Source: Caldifarciminota bacterium (GTDB lineage Bacteria; Hydrothermota; Hydrothermia; LBFQ01). From it: a stretch of 40,908 nt of DNA. The notes under the pieces were generated by a model. It was given only the letters and a program-made list of their open reading frames with translations, did not search any database and had not been told where the DNA came from. The DNA lies in contig JALWZG010000096.1 in the NCBI GenBank assembly GCA_027002825.1, forward strand, positions 1 through 40,908, in the 5' to 3' direction. Shown here in pieces: positions 20,624 to 28,526 of the stretch. A program made the position numbers and the translations under genes. The first letter of the stretch is position 1. Every line of letters starts with the position of its first letter.

Positions 20624-21718
20624 ATGAAAAGGGTTGTGTTGATCCTCCTGATAGGAGCGGTTTGGGTGTCGGGCGCTTATGCCGACGCCAACAGGGCGGG
20701 GGCCGTTGTTCTCACCATTTACCCCGGTGCGAAGGCGATAGGGATGGGAGGCGCCTTTTCCGCCGTGGCAGATGATCCTTCGGCTCTGTGGTACAGCCCG
20801 GCGGCCCTCGGCGCGCTGGAGGGCGGATCCCTCTACCTGGTACACTCCCCTTGGTTGAGGACGCTCGTGACCACCAACGACTCCTACTTTGAGTACGCCG
20901 CCCTGACGACGGCGACAAGGATAGGGACGTTTTCCTTCGGCATAACCTACCTCACCGTTGGTGAGGTGCAGGTCATGGACGGCGACCAGTCCTACGGCTC
21001 TGTGACCCCCTTTGACGTGGTCGCTACGCTGGGATACGGGAGAAGGCTTTTCAGCTCCCCATTGGGTGAGTTCTACTTGGGTGGAGCGGTAAAGGGGCTC
21101 TACTCCTTCCTCATATCAAGGGGGATACTCGATAAGATGGGAGAAGATCCCAACAGCGGAGACGCCTTTACGTTTGCCTTTGACGGGAGTGTTTACATCA
21201 GGAAGTGGCCGGGATACAGCCTTTCACTCGGGTTTATGAACGTCGGTCCGGGTCTGAGGTTCGGAGACCTACCCCCCGATCCCCTACCCTACAGCATACG
21301 CCTCGGTTTTGCCCTGGTACCCGTATATGACACCATAAACAAGCTCCAGATCGCGTTTGATATACACAAGGTGGCCGTGGGAATAACCGAGGAGTGGAAG
21401 AGGGGAGTTGAGTATTACGAAGGAGATGGGGCCGTTACCGTAAAAGGTTTAAGGGCAGTTCTCGTGGACGCGTGGTTCCACGCCGGTCTGGACTACACCT
21501 TTTACAACCTCGTATCCTTCCGCGTCGGATGGTTCTACGATAAGAGAGGTGCAAGGGTGGGTCCAACGTTCGGCGGAGGGATCTCCTACGGTGGCTTCAC
21601 CATAGACATAGCCGACGACACCCAGATATACGAGTTCAACAAGCAACAGGACATAGACGTGAAGAACAACCTGAGGTTTGGCTTCAGGTACACCAAGACG
21701 GATTTCAAGCTGTTTTAG
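20624..21718 (+). CDS. PorV/PorQ-like outer-membrane beta-barrel protein
   Basis: A 364-aa exported protein with a signal peptide (MKRVVLILLIGAVWVSGAYA). The mature start (GAKAIGMGGAFSAVADDPSA, then LWYSPAALG) is the hallmark of the FadL-like PorV/PorQ and UPF0164 group, followed by amphipathic strands ending in YTKTDFKLF with a terminal aromatic. PorV is the outer-membrane shuttle of type IX secretion in Bacteroidota, and related proteins occur in other FCB-like phyla. The T9SS-type sorting domain of the 13044-15284 protein makes that role plausible here. The response regulator gene follows by 3 bases, so the two are co-transcribed. Confidence 0.82.
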   Translation: MKRVVLILLIGAVWVSGAYADANRAGAVVLTIYPGAKAIGMGGAFSAVADDPSALWYSPAALGALEGGSLYLVHSPWLRTLVTTNDSYFEYAALTTATRIGTFSFGITYLTVGEVQVMDGDQSYGSVTPFDVVATLGYGRRLFSSPLGEFYLGGAVKGLYSFLISRGILDKMGEDPNSGDAFTFAFDGSVYIRKWPGYSLSLGFMNVGPGLRFGDLPPDPLPYSIRLGFALVPVYDTINKLQIAFDIHKVAVGITEEWKRGVEYYEGDGAVTVKGLRAVLVDAWFHAGLDYTFYNLVSFRVGWFYDKRGARVGPTFGGGISYGGFTIDIADDTQIYEFNKQQDIDVKNNLRFGFRYTKTDFKLF

Positions 21719-21721
21719 AAA

Positions 21722-22780
21722 ATGCCTGCCGTACTGGTCGTTGATGACGAGGAGTACATACTCTACGGCCTGAGGAAAGCCCTCTCAAGGAGGGGGTGGG
21801 AGGTCCTGGAGGCCTCGTCCGTGGACGAGGCGAGGAGGATATTCAACATGAGACCCGTTGAGGTGGTCCTTACGGACATAAGGATGGAGGGGGAGAGCGG
21901 CCTGATGTTCCTCCAGGAGGTTAAGGCCACGCGTCCGGAGACGAGGGTGGTGGTTATGACGGCGAGGGGATCGGAGGAGATGGAGAAGGAGGTCCTGGCC
22001 CTCGGCGCGGAGGCCTACGTTGAGAAACCCTTTGACCTGAACTACCTTGACAGCGTTCTGAAAAAGGTGCTGAAGAGTCGCGGGTTTAAAGGTGTGGTGC
22101 AGGAGCTCTCCCTGATAGACATCCTCCAGCTCCTCGCCTACGAGAGCGGTACAGCCAAGATAGAAGTGAGTTCGGCGGAGGGTAAAGGGGCGATATTCGT
22201 AAAGGACGGCCGGGTGATACACGCGAAGTTTGAGGACCTGGAGGGACAGGATGCGTTTGACCGGATCATGGGTCTGGAGGGTGGGAGTTTCTCCGTAAGG
22301 CGCGGCGAACTCCCCCCAAAGGAAACCATGGATCAGGCCCTGGACGCCCTACTCCTAAAGGTTGTCGCATCAAAGGACGAGACCGTGGAGACCACATCCG
22401 AGGATACCCTAACCCTTGACAACGTTGATGAGTGGTCCTTCACCCAGGCCTTCGGACTTGCGGAGACCGCGTCCGTACCCGAGGAGGTGAAGGAGAGGGC
22501 GAGGGGAATCCTGGAGAGGCTCAAAGCCTTAAAAAACGCCCAAGCGGGTGGGGTCTTCTTTCCGGATTACGATTACACGGAGAAGTTCGGGGAAGTGTCC
22601 GTCCCTGAGGGTGTCCTGAAGGACATAGACAAGGTCTTGAAGGGGCTGAACAGGGAGGACATGTTCTGTGAGGGTGAGCCTTCCCTTTACTTCAGGTCAA
22701 AGGGAGATGTCCTGATATGGGTGGAAACAAAGACGATACCCCTCGTAGTCCTCAGGGTGGAGACCGGGAAGGTGTTTTAG
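21722..22780 (+). CDS. response regulator with DUF4388 (PATAN-like) effector domain
   Basis: A 352-aa protein. Residues 1-120 form a receiver domain: Asp8/Asp9, the phosphoacceptor Asp52 (VVLTDIRM), Thr80 and Lys102 (VEKPFD). Residues about 124-215 (GVVQELSLIDILQLLAYESG, then GAIFVKDGRVIHAKFED) match DUF4388/PATAN domains, which act by protein contact and not by DNA binding. The last 140 residues are unassigned. No histidine kinase is adjacent. It directly follows the PorV-like gene and overlaps pyrE by 64 bases in another frame. Confidence 0.88.
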   Translation: MPAVLVVDDEEYILYGLRKALSRRGWEVLEASSVDEARRIFNMRPVEVVLTDIRMEGESGLMFLQEVKATRPETRVVVMTARGSEEMEKEVLALGAEAYVEKPFDLNYLDSVLKKVLKSRGFKGVVQELSLIDILQLLAYESGTAKIEVSSAEGKGAIFVKDGRVIHAKFEDLEGQDAFDRIMGLEGGSFSVRRGELPPKETMDQALDALLLKVVASKDETVETTSEDTLTLDNVDEWSFTQAFGLAETASVPEEVKERARGILERLKALKNAQAGGVFFPDYDYTEKFGEVSVPEGVLKDIDKVLKGLNREDMFCEGEPSLYFRSKGDVLIWVETKTIPLVVLRVETGKVF

Positions 22781-23307
22781 GGGTCGCCCTCCTCAGGGGA
22801 CACTTCCTCCTGACCTCTGGGAAACACAGCGGTTATTACTTTGAGAAGTTCAGGGTACTGGAATCACCACACCTGCTGGCACAGGTTTTGCGTCCCCTGG
22901 TCGCCTTTTTCTCGGGGTTTCAACCCGACAGGATAGCAGGCCCCTTTACAGGAGGGGCCATAGTCGCCTACGAGGTGGCCCGCCGTTTGGGCGTAAAGGC
23001 GGCTTATGCCGAGAGGGAAGAGGGTAAAAGGGTGTTCAGAAGGGGGTTTGTCCTCAAAGGGGAAAGGGTGGCCGTGGTTGACGACGTCCTGACCACGGGA
23101 AAGTCCCTGATGGAAACGGTAAGAGCTGTGGAAGAGGCCGGCGGTAAGGTGGTGGCGGCGGGTGTGATGGTTCAAAGGGGTGATTTCCGGACGGGTATAC
23201 CCTTCAAACCCGTCCTCAGGCTTGACATACCCACATACGATCCTTCGAAATGCCCTCTCTGCAGGGCAGGCGTTCCCCTAAAGGTCCCCGGAAAGGGGAA
23301 GGTGTAG
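22717..23307 (+). CDS. pyrE: orotate phosphoribosyltransferase PyrE
   Basis: Transfers the phosphoribosyl group from PRPP to orotate in pyrimidine synthesis. Substrate motifs include FLLTSGKHSGYYFEKFRVLE near the N-terminus, AGPFTGGAIVAYEVAR, and the PRPP loop VAVVDDVLTTGKSLMETV. The C-terminal CPLCRAGVPL with two cysteines is also found in many PyrE proteins of this type. The ATG at 22717 is the only start in frame before the core and lies 64 bases inside the response regulator gene. The family core begins near residue 20. pyrF lies about 10.6 kb away, so the pathway genes are dispersed. Confidence 0.92.
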   Translation: MGGNKDDTPRSPQGGDREGVLGVALLRGHFLLTSGKHSGYYFEKFRVLESPHLLAQVLRPLVAFFSGFQPDRIAGPFTGGAIVAYEVARRLGVKAAYAEREEGKRVFRRGFVLKGERVAVVDDVLTTGKSLMETVRAVEEAGGKVVAAGVMVQRGDFRTGIPFKPVLRLDIPTYDPSKCPLCRAGVPLKVPGKGKV

Positions 23308-23311
23308 GGGA

Positions 23312-24703
23312 TCACCCGCGTTTTTTCTTCCGTTTTAACCCCATCAGGAGGTTTAGGATGCTCCTCAAAAGTCCAACACCCGTCGGCCTTATGACGGGTT
23401 TCACATCTTCAACCTCCGCACCTATTTCAACACCCACCGATGGCGATTTGCTTATGGCCACCCTCTGAGAGGGGTAGACGCTCCTGTGTCCCGTTATCAG
23501 AAAACTTATAACGCTTACTATGGCGGCGTAAGGTCCTATCTTGGGCCCGAATATCTCCACGGCCATTATGCTGGCCGATATGGGCGTATTGGCCGCTCCT
23601 GCGAGGACACCCACAAAACCGAGGGCGGCAAAGACCTTGGCGCTTAAACCCAGGGCCTTTGCGAGGAGTACACCGGACGTGCTACCCACGAAGAAAAGGG
23701 GGGTTATTATACCTCCGCTCCCACCGGCGGCGAGGGTTATGGACGTGAAGAGCATCTTTAGGAGGAAGTCATAAGGTCTGGCATCGCCGAGGGTTAAGGC
23801 GTCGTGCACCCTGTCCAAACCGAGTCCGAGGTAGTCATCCGAGAGGATGGAGGTCAAAAGCACAAGGACTACCCCACCTGCGATGGGCCTGATCCACCCC
23901 TTCATCTTTCCCATGTAGATGTGTGTTATCTTCAAAACCTCTATGAACACGCTCGCGACGATTCCGAAAAATATGCCCGCCAGGACACTGTAGAGCATGA
24001 AGTAGGGGACGGAGGGGGTGTAGAAGCTCAGGGGGAAGTACTCATAGGACACACCTAACATCCTTGCCGTGTGGTAGGCCACTATACCGGATACAAAGGA
24101 GGGAAGGATCACCTCGTACATCATACTGCCCAAGAAGAGGACCTCCATCCCGAAAAGCGCTCCTGAAAGGGGGGTTCCGAAGACGGAGGCGAACCCACCG
24201 CTTATCCCACATATCACAACCTTTTTCCTGTCCGTATCGCTCAGCCGGAAGAGGGTTGCCAGCAGCGACCCAACACCCGCCCCTATCTGTGCGGCCGGAC
24301 CCTCTTTTCCCACGGATCCTCCTGAGGCTATGGTTATCACGGTTGATAGGAGCTTGACCGGTATGACCCTCACGTCCATTCTGCCGCTCCTCTCGTGAAC
24401 GGCCTCTATGACCTTCTCCGTCCCGTGTCCCTCGGCCTCGGGCGCGATCCGCCTTATCACGTATGCGCTGAAGAGCAGGGCAAAGGGCAGAAGGAGGTAG
24501 TAATACGGGCCTTTGGACTGGAGGTGTAGGGCGGTGTTCAAAACCCTCAAGAAGAAGGCCGTGGAAATCCCCACGAGTATCCCCACGAGCGTGGCTATGA
24601 CCACCCACTTGAGGACGCTGAAGAACAGGACGAACTCTTCAAAAAAAAACGTCTCCAACTCCTCCCTCACAACCTCACCGAGAGCATCCTTCCTCTCTCC
24701 CAT
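23312..24703 (-). CDS. ClC-family chloride channel or antiporter
   Basis: A 463-aa membrane protein of the ClC family. The selectivity and gating motifs are visible: GKEGP with the gating Glu134 (ASGGSVGKEGPAAQIGAG), and GSGGIITPLFFVG near residue 325. The glutamate at the gate is kept, so either a fast-gated channel or a Cl-/H+ exchanger is possible. The C-terminal tail of about 60 residues is too short for CBS domains. ATG 24703 has TAGAAT 16 bases upstream, which leaves a leader of roughly 9 bases. The 3' end is 4 bases from pyrE, convergent. Confidence 0.92.
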   Translation of the reverse strand: MGERKDALGEVVREELETFFFEEFVLFFSVLKWVVIATLVGILVGISTAFFLRVLNTALHLQSKGPYYYLLLPFALLFSAYVIRRIAPEAEGHGTEKVIEAVHERSGRMDVRVIPVKLLSTVITIASGGSVGKEGPAAQIGAGVGSLLATLFRLSDTDRKKVVICGISGGFASVFGTPLSGALFGMEVLFLGSMMYEVILPSFVSGIVAYHTARMLGVSYEYFPLSFYTPSVPYFMLYSVLAGIFFGIVASVFIEVLKITHIYMGKMKGWIRPIAGGVVLVLLTSILSDDYLGLGLDRVHDALTLGDARPYDFLLKMLFTSITLAAGGSGGIITPLFFVGSTSGVLLAKALGLSAKVFAALGFVGVLAGAANTPISASIMAVEIFGPKIGPYAAIVSVISFLITGHRSVYPSQRVAISKSPSVGVEIGAEVEDVKPVIRPTGVGLLRSILNLLMGLKRKKKRG

Positions 24704-24719
24704 AAGGTTTCAGGGAAAA

Positions 24720-24725
24720 ATTCTA
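24720..24725 (-). promoter_or_regulatory. -10 box of the ClC gene
   Basis: TAGAAT on the minus strand, 16 bases before ATG 24703. The spacing is longer than in the leaderless group. Confidence 0.5.
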
Positions 24726-24813
24726 CCGCCGAAATCCTCCAACCACCACCACACCGTAAAGGACGTCTCCAACGCCCATCCGGAAACCCTGTTGAGGAGG
24801 TGGGGTGCGTGTT

Positions 24814-25002
24814 TCAGAACACCTTCACCGTTCTGGGGGATAACTTCTTCCAACCTACATCCCAATACCTGACGGTGTAATTCCCCCTCCATTCGGGGTT
24901 TTCCCTCCAATCGTCCCGCCAGTGGAAACGGTAATCCCCCGCCTCCGTTCCGTCCCTTGAGTAGTCCATCACGACTATGTCAAACCCCAAAACCCTAACC
25001 CT
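24814..25002 (-). pseudogene. remnant of a TM1410/GH114-type glycoside hydrolase
   Basis: The 24710-25105 region has no intact gene, but the minus strand holds a 62-codon open stretch that reads like condensed TM1410-family sequence. GFDIVVMDYSRDGTE matches the family start (DxxVIDYSxDG). AGDYRFHWRDDWRENP then EWRGNYTVRYWDVGWKKL match the later motif of the form 'eDYRfYWkeeWkeNPP...ENPeWpGNYkVrYWdpeWkkI'. Two internal stretches are missing, one between the first two pieces and one that seems to have collapsed between two ENP copies. A stop follows, and the catalytic C-terminal part is absent. No promoter or ribosome site is seen. Confidence 0.6.
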
Positions 25003-25068
25003 TCATTTGAAACGTGTGAAAACCCGTCTTTTTTACGTTGTGCGGGGTTTTGCAGCGTGATTGAAGCG

Positions 25069-25083
25069 ACCCGTATTACGGGT
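25069..25083. promoter_or_regulatory. 15-nt palindrome, candidate operator of the por operon
   Basis: ACCCGTATTACGGGT is a perfect inverted repeat (7 + 1 + 7). It ends 1 base before the TATAAT of the por promoter, so a bound protein would block RNA polymerase. It is not a known Rex, FNR or Fur site by sequence. Confidence 0.5.
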
Positions 25084-25084
25084 G

Positions 25085-25090
25085 TATAAT
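25085..25090 (+). promoter_or_regulatory. -10 box of the por operon
   Basis: TATAAT, followed by a leader containing AAGGAGGG before ATG 25112. It has a conventional leader, unlike most leading genes here. Confidence 0.8.
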
Positions 25091-25111
25091 AAAAGACCAA
25101 GGAGGGAAAAG

Positions 25112-25693
25112 ATGATAGAAATAAGGATTCATGGCCGCGGAGGGCAGGGAGGTGTGGTGGCCTCCGAGATCCTCGCAAAGGCCTTTTTCAAGGAGGGAAA
25201 GTACATTCAGGCTTTCCCCCACTTCGGGGTTGAGAGGCGTGGGGCTCCCGTTGCGGCATTCGTGCGCGTGGGTGAGCCGGGGAGCCTCTTCGTACGCACC
25301 AACATCTACGAGCCGGATCACATCATCGTTCTGGATCCGACCCTTCTCACGGCGGTTAACGTAATGGAAGGCCTGAAACCCGGCGGATGGATAGTCGTGA
25401 ACACCCCTCAAGATCCCGAAGAGCTGATCAAGGATGTGGGAATACCTCCGACGTACAAAGTTGCTACGGTTGACGCCACATCCATAGCCCTCAAACACCG
25501 CCTCGGAAACCGGATGAACCCCATAGTAAATACCGCCATACTCGGAGCCTTTTCCCGTGCCTTCGGTGCCCCCTCCCTTGAGAACCTCCTTGAGGCCATC
25601 AGGGAGGAGGTCCCCGTAAAGCCGGAGGAGAACGCTGCGGCCGCGAAGGAGGCCTACGAGAGTACGAAGATCCTGATACCACAGGAGGTGTAA
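25112..25693 (+). CDS. porC: pyruvate:ferredoxin oxidoreductase, gamma subunit
   Basis: A 193-aa subunit of the four-part pyruvate:ferredoxin oxidoreductase, which oxidatively decarboxylates pyruvate to acetyl-CoA. The gamma-family N-terminus MIEIRIHGRGGQGGVVASEI is clear, followed by FPHFGVERRGAPVAAFVRV and DHIIVLDP. ATG 25112 was chosen over the longer frame at 25061, because AAGGAGGG lies 6 bases upstream and the earlier start precedes the promoter. The next gene starts after a single base, so porC to porB form one operon. Confidence 0.95.
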   Translation: MIEIRIHGRGGQGGVVASEILAKAFFKEGKYIQAFPHFGVERRGAPVAAFVRVGEPGSLFVRTNIYEPDHIIVLDPTLLTAVNVMEGLKPGGWIVVNTPQDPEELIKDVGIPPTYKVATVDATSIALKHRLGNRMNPIVNTAILGAFSRAFGAPSLENLLEAIREEVPVKPEENAAAAKEAYESTKILIPQEV

Positions 25694-25694
25694 G

Positions 25695-27329
25695 ATGGCA
25701 AAGAAGTACGATTTCAGAGCCTCGGAACTTCCCATATCACCCATGACCCTGACCACCACCCTTGAGAACCCGACGGGTGGATGGAGGAGCTTCAAGCCCG
25801 TTATAAAAAACAAGACCGCTCCCTGTACGGCTACCTGTCCCACCAAGGTTCTCATTCCCCACTTTATAGACTCCCTCGTAAAGGGCGACCTTGACATGGC
25901 GGCCAACCTCCTCCACAGGAACAACCCCTTCCCTTCCATTACCGGCAGGCTCTGTCACGCTCCGTGTGAACTTCCGTGTAACCGGGGCAAGTACGACGAG
26001 CCTATATCCATAAAGCAGCTGGAGAGGTTTGTCGGGGACTACCACCTTGACAGGAAGGGCAAGCCCCCGAGGAGGGAAACCGGTAAGAGGGTGGCCATCG
26101 TGGGCGGTGGTCTTGCCGGTATGTCCGCTGCCTACTACCTAAGATCTAAGGGACACGAGGTCGTCATATACGACAGGAACCCCAACCTCGGCGGTTACCT
26201 GAGGTACTACGTCCCGGAGTACAGGCTGCCCTTGGCGGTCCTTGATGCCGAGGTGGGCGCCCTTGAGAGGATGGGCGTCAAGTTCGTCCTCAACACGGAG
26301 GTCGGTAAGGACGTGAGCTTTGACGAGTTGAAGGAAAAGTACGACGCCGTTATCCTCGCCCACGGTTCGTCCAGACCCTATACGCCGGACTTTCCCGGTG
26401 TTGACCTCCTGAGGTCCGGATGGGACCTCATGAAGGAGGTCAGGGAAGGGGCCAGGCCCAAGATCTCCGGCAGGGTGGCCGTCCTCGGGAACGGGTACAC
26501 GGCCTTTGAGGTTGCCAGAGTCCTGCGGCGCCTCGGCGCCGATCCCTTCGTCGTTTATCCGACGGCGAAGATAAGGATACCCTTCAGCGACAGGGAGATA
26601 TTCACCCTCGCCGAGGAGGAGGGGGTCAAGTTCTTCTTCGCGAAGGTGCCGCTGAAGGCGGATAGGAGGAACGGAAAAGTGATCCTTACGGTCGCGGAGT
26701 GGGACGGCAAGGCTGTGGTCCCGGCCACAGAACACGAGATGGAGTTTGAGGAGGTGTTCCTCGCCTACGAGGGGACAGCAGATCACGGATTCCTTCCGGA
26801 CACCATAAGGTCCAACGGTACCCTAAAGGCAGACCGCAGGAGCGGTGAGACGCCCCTTGAGGGGGTGTTCGTGGCCGGTGAGTCCGTCTCCGGACCCTCC
26901 CCCGTTGTGAACGTCATATACTCCGGAAGGAGCGTCGCCGCCGCCGTTGACGCCTACCTCAGGGGACGAACCTACACCCCCGAAAACATGCCGGAGGTCG
27001 TGGGGTACGAGAGGATAGTAACGGATTACTTCCCGAAGGCTCCGAGAGTGCCCGAGATGAGGCTCTCTCCCACCGAGAGGATACACTCCCTCACCAGGGA
27101 GGAGGTCCTCGGGTACACGCAGGAGCTGGCCATGAAGGAGGCCGAGAGGTGTTTCAACTGCGGCTTCTGCAACGCCTGCGGCAACTGCTACGTCTTCTGT
27201 CCGGACTACACCATAAAGTGGGTCCACGGTCGCCCGAAGGTGGACTACGAGTACTGCAAGGGGTGCGGTGTATGCTCCGAGGAGTGTCCGAGGGGTGTTA
27301 TAGACATGGTGAAGGAGAGAGATTTTTGA
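25695..27329 (+). CDS. PorD ferredoxin subunit with inserted GltD-like flavoprotein
   Basis: A 544-aa fusion. Residues 1-35 keep the PorD N-terminal motif (NPTGGWRSFKPV). A GltD-like module follows. It has cysteines for one cluster (CTATCP, and CHAPCELPC near 80), an FAD site VAIVGGGLAGMSAAYYLRSK near residue 136 and a second nucleotide-binding segment VAVLGNGYTAFEVAR near 262. The last 65 residues restore PorD with two [4Fe-4S] sites, CNACGNCYVFCPD and CKGCGVCSEECP. The arrangement suggests that the complex can pass electrons between its clusters and NAD(P)H. The ATG is preceded by AGGAGGTG in the porC end. Confidence 0.92.
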   Translation: MAKKYDFRASELPISPMTLTTTLENPTGGWRSFKPVIKNKTAPCTATCPTKVLIPHFIDSLVKGDLDMAANLLHRNNPFPSITGRLCHAPCELPCNRGKYDEPISIKQLERFVGDYHLDRKGKPPRRETGKRVAIVGGGLAGMSAAYYLRSKGHEVVIYDRNPNLGGYLRYYVPEYRLPLAVLDAEVGALERMGVKFVLNTEVGKDVSFDELKEKYDAVILAHGSSRPYTPDFPGVDLLRSGWDLMKEVREGARPKISGRVAVLGNGYTAFEVARVLRRLGADPFVVYPTAKIRIPFSDREIFTLAEEEGVKFFFAKVPLKADRRNGKVILTVAEWDGKAVVPATEHEMEFEEVFLAYEGTADHGFLPDTIRSNGTLKADRRSGETPLEGVFVAGESVSGPSPVVNVIYSGRSVAAAVDAYLRGRTYTPENMPEVVGYERIVTDYFPKAPRVPEMRLSPTERIHSLTREEVLGYTQELAMKEAERCFNCGFCNACGNCYVFCPDYTIKWVHGRPKVDYEYCKGCGVCSEECPRGVIDMVKERDF

Positions 27330-27353
27330 TAAAAGCAGAAACAGGAGGGTAGA

Positions 27354-28526
27354 ATGAAACTGATAGAAAAGAGCCAGTACACGGTTTTGAAGGGGAACTA
27401 CGCCGTAGCTTACGGCGTAAAGCTGGCACGGGTGGAGGTGATCTCGGCCTACCCGATAACCCCCCAGACGACCATATCCGAAAAGCTGGCCGACATGACG
27501 GCCACGGGGGAGCTCAAGGCCCGCTTCATAACGGTTGAGTCCGAGCATTCGGCCATATCCGCCGTTATAGCGTCTTCTCTGGCCGGCGCCAGGTCTTTTA
27601 CGGCCACGGCCTCTCAGGGTCTGGCCCTCATGCACGAGATGCTCCACTGGGCCACCGGCGCCCGCGCCCCCGTCGTGATGGTTAACGTGAACAGGGCGCT
27701 CGCCCCCTCTTGGAACATCTGGACGGAGCAGACGGACTCCCTCGCCCAGAGGGACACGGGCTGGCTACAGATATACAACGAGTCCAATCAGGAGGTTCTG
27801 GACACAACCATTCTGGCCTTCAAGATAGCCGAGAGGGTGTACCTGCCCACGATGGTGGTCCTGGATGCCTTCATCCTATCTCACACGTCCGAGCCGGTTG
27901 AGATATATCCGCAGGAGCTGGTGGACGAGTTCCTGCCCCCCTACGAGCATCCCAACGCCATAAACTTTGACGATCCGAGGGCGATAGGGGCCTTCGCCCG
28001 CCCGGACTACTACATGGAGTTCAGGTACAACATTCAGAAGGCCCACGAGGAGGCCCTTCGTGTCTTCAAGGAGGAGACGGAGCTGTTCGCCGAGATGTTC
28101 GGCCGCAAGTACGACACGGTTGAGGAGTTCATGCTTGACGATGCGGATTACGTCTTAGTGCTGGCCGGTAGCACGGCCACGACCGCCAAGTACGCCGTGG
28201 CGCAGCTAAGGGAGAGGGGTGAGAAGGTCGGAATAATGAGGATAAAGCTCTTCAGGCCCTTCCCCGTTGAGGATGTGCGCAGGGTCCTTTCCGGAAGGAA
28301 AAAGGTGGCCGTGATAGACAGGAACCTATCCTTCGGCCACTCCGGGATATTCTACATGGAGACCAAGGCCGCCATGTACGGGGCCAAGGACAGGCCCCCC
28401 ATCTTCGGCTACGTGGCCGGTCTCGGAGGCAGGGACATCCGTCCGCAGGACATAATAGACATGTACGAGGACATGAAGCGCAGGGAGGAGCCTGAGAACA
28501 TAATTTGGAAGGGGGTAAGAGTATGA
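27354..28526 (+). CDS. porA: pyruvate:ferredoxin oxidoreductase, alpha subunit
   Basis: A 390-aa subunit carrying the pyrimidine-binding and transketolase-like domains. YPITPQTTISEKLADM near residue 37, then ESEHSAISAVIASSLAGARSFTATAS-type sequence (read at 64-91) and MHEMLHWATGARAPVVMVNV are diagnostic. YNESNQEVLDTTILAFKIAE and the C-terminal VIDRNLSFGHSGIFY complete it. Pyruvate is the likely substrate by family, and other 2-oxoacids cannot be excluded. A GAGGG ribosome site lies before the ATG, and the stop overlaps the porB start (ATGA). Confidence 0.95.
   Translation: MKLIEKSQYTVLKGNYAVAYGVKLARVEVISAYPITPQTTISEKLADMTATGELKARFITVESEHSAISAVIASSLAGARSFTATASQGLALMHEMLHWATGARAPVVMVNVNRALAPSWNIWTEQTDSLAQRDTGWLQIYNESNQEVLDTTILAFKIAERVYLPTMVVLDAFILSHTSEPVEIYPQELVDEFLPPYEHPNAINFDDPRAIGAFARPDYYMEFRYNIQKAHEEALRVFKEETELFAEMFGRKYDTVEEFMLDDADYVLVLAGSTATTAKYAVAQLRERGEKVGIMRIKLFRPFPVEDVRRVLSGRKKVAVIDRNLSFGHSGIFYMETKAAMYGAKDRPPIFGYVAGLGGRDIRPQDIIDMYEDMKRREEPENIIWKGVRV

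Noticed and set aside
4958-23307. Classical -35 (TTGACA) elements 16-18 bases before the leaderless -10 boxes
   Set aside because: I looked upstream of several boxes (for example 20178, 30984, 31546) and found no consistent match, so none is annotated.
25005-25060. Hairpin formed by AAAACCC and GGGGTTTT upstream of porC, as a riboswitch or attenuator
   Set aside because: It lies upstream of the -10 box at 25085, so it would not be in the por transcript. The stem is imperfect and its loop is long.
26823-27647. A 274-codon open frame on the minus strand across the PorD fusion and porA
   Set aside because: It is antisense to a clearly coding operon and its composition matches a codon-bias shadow.
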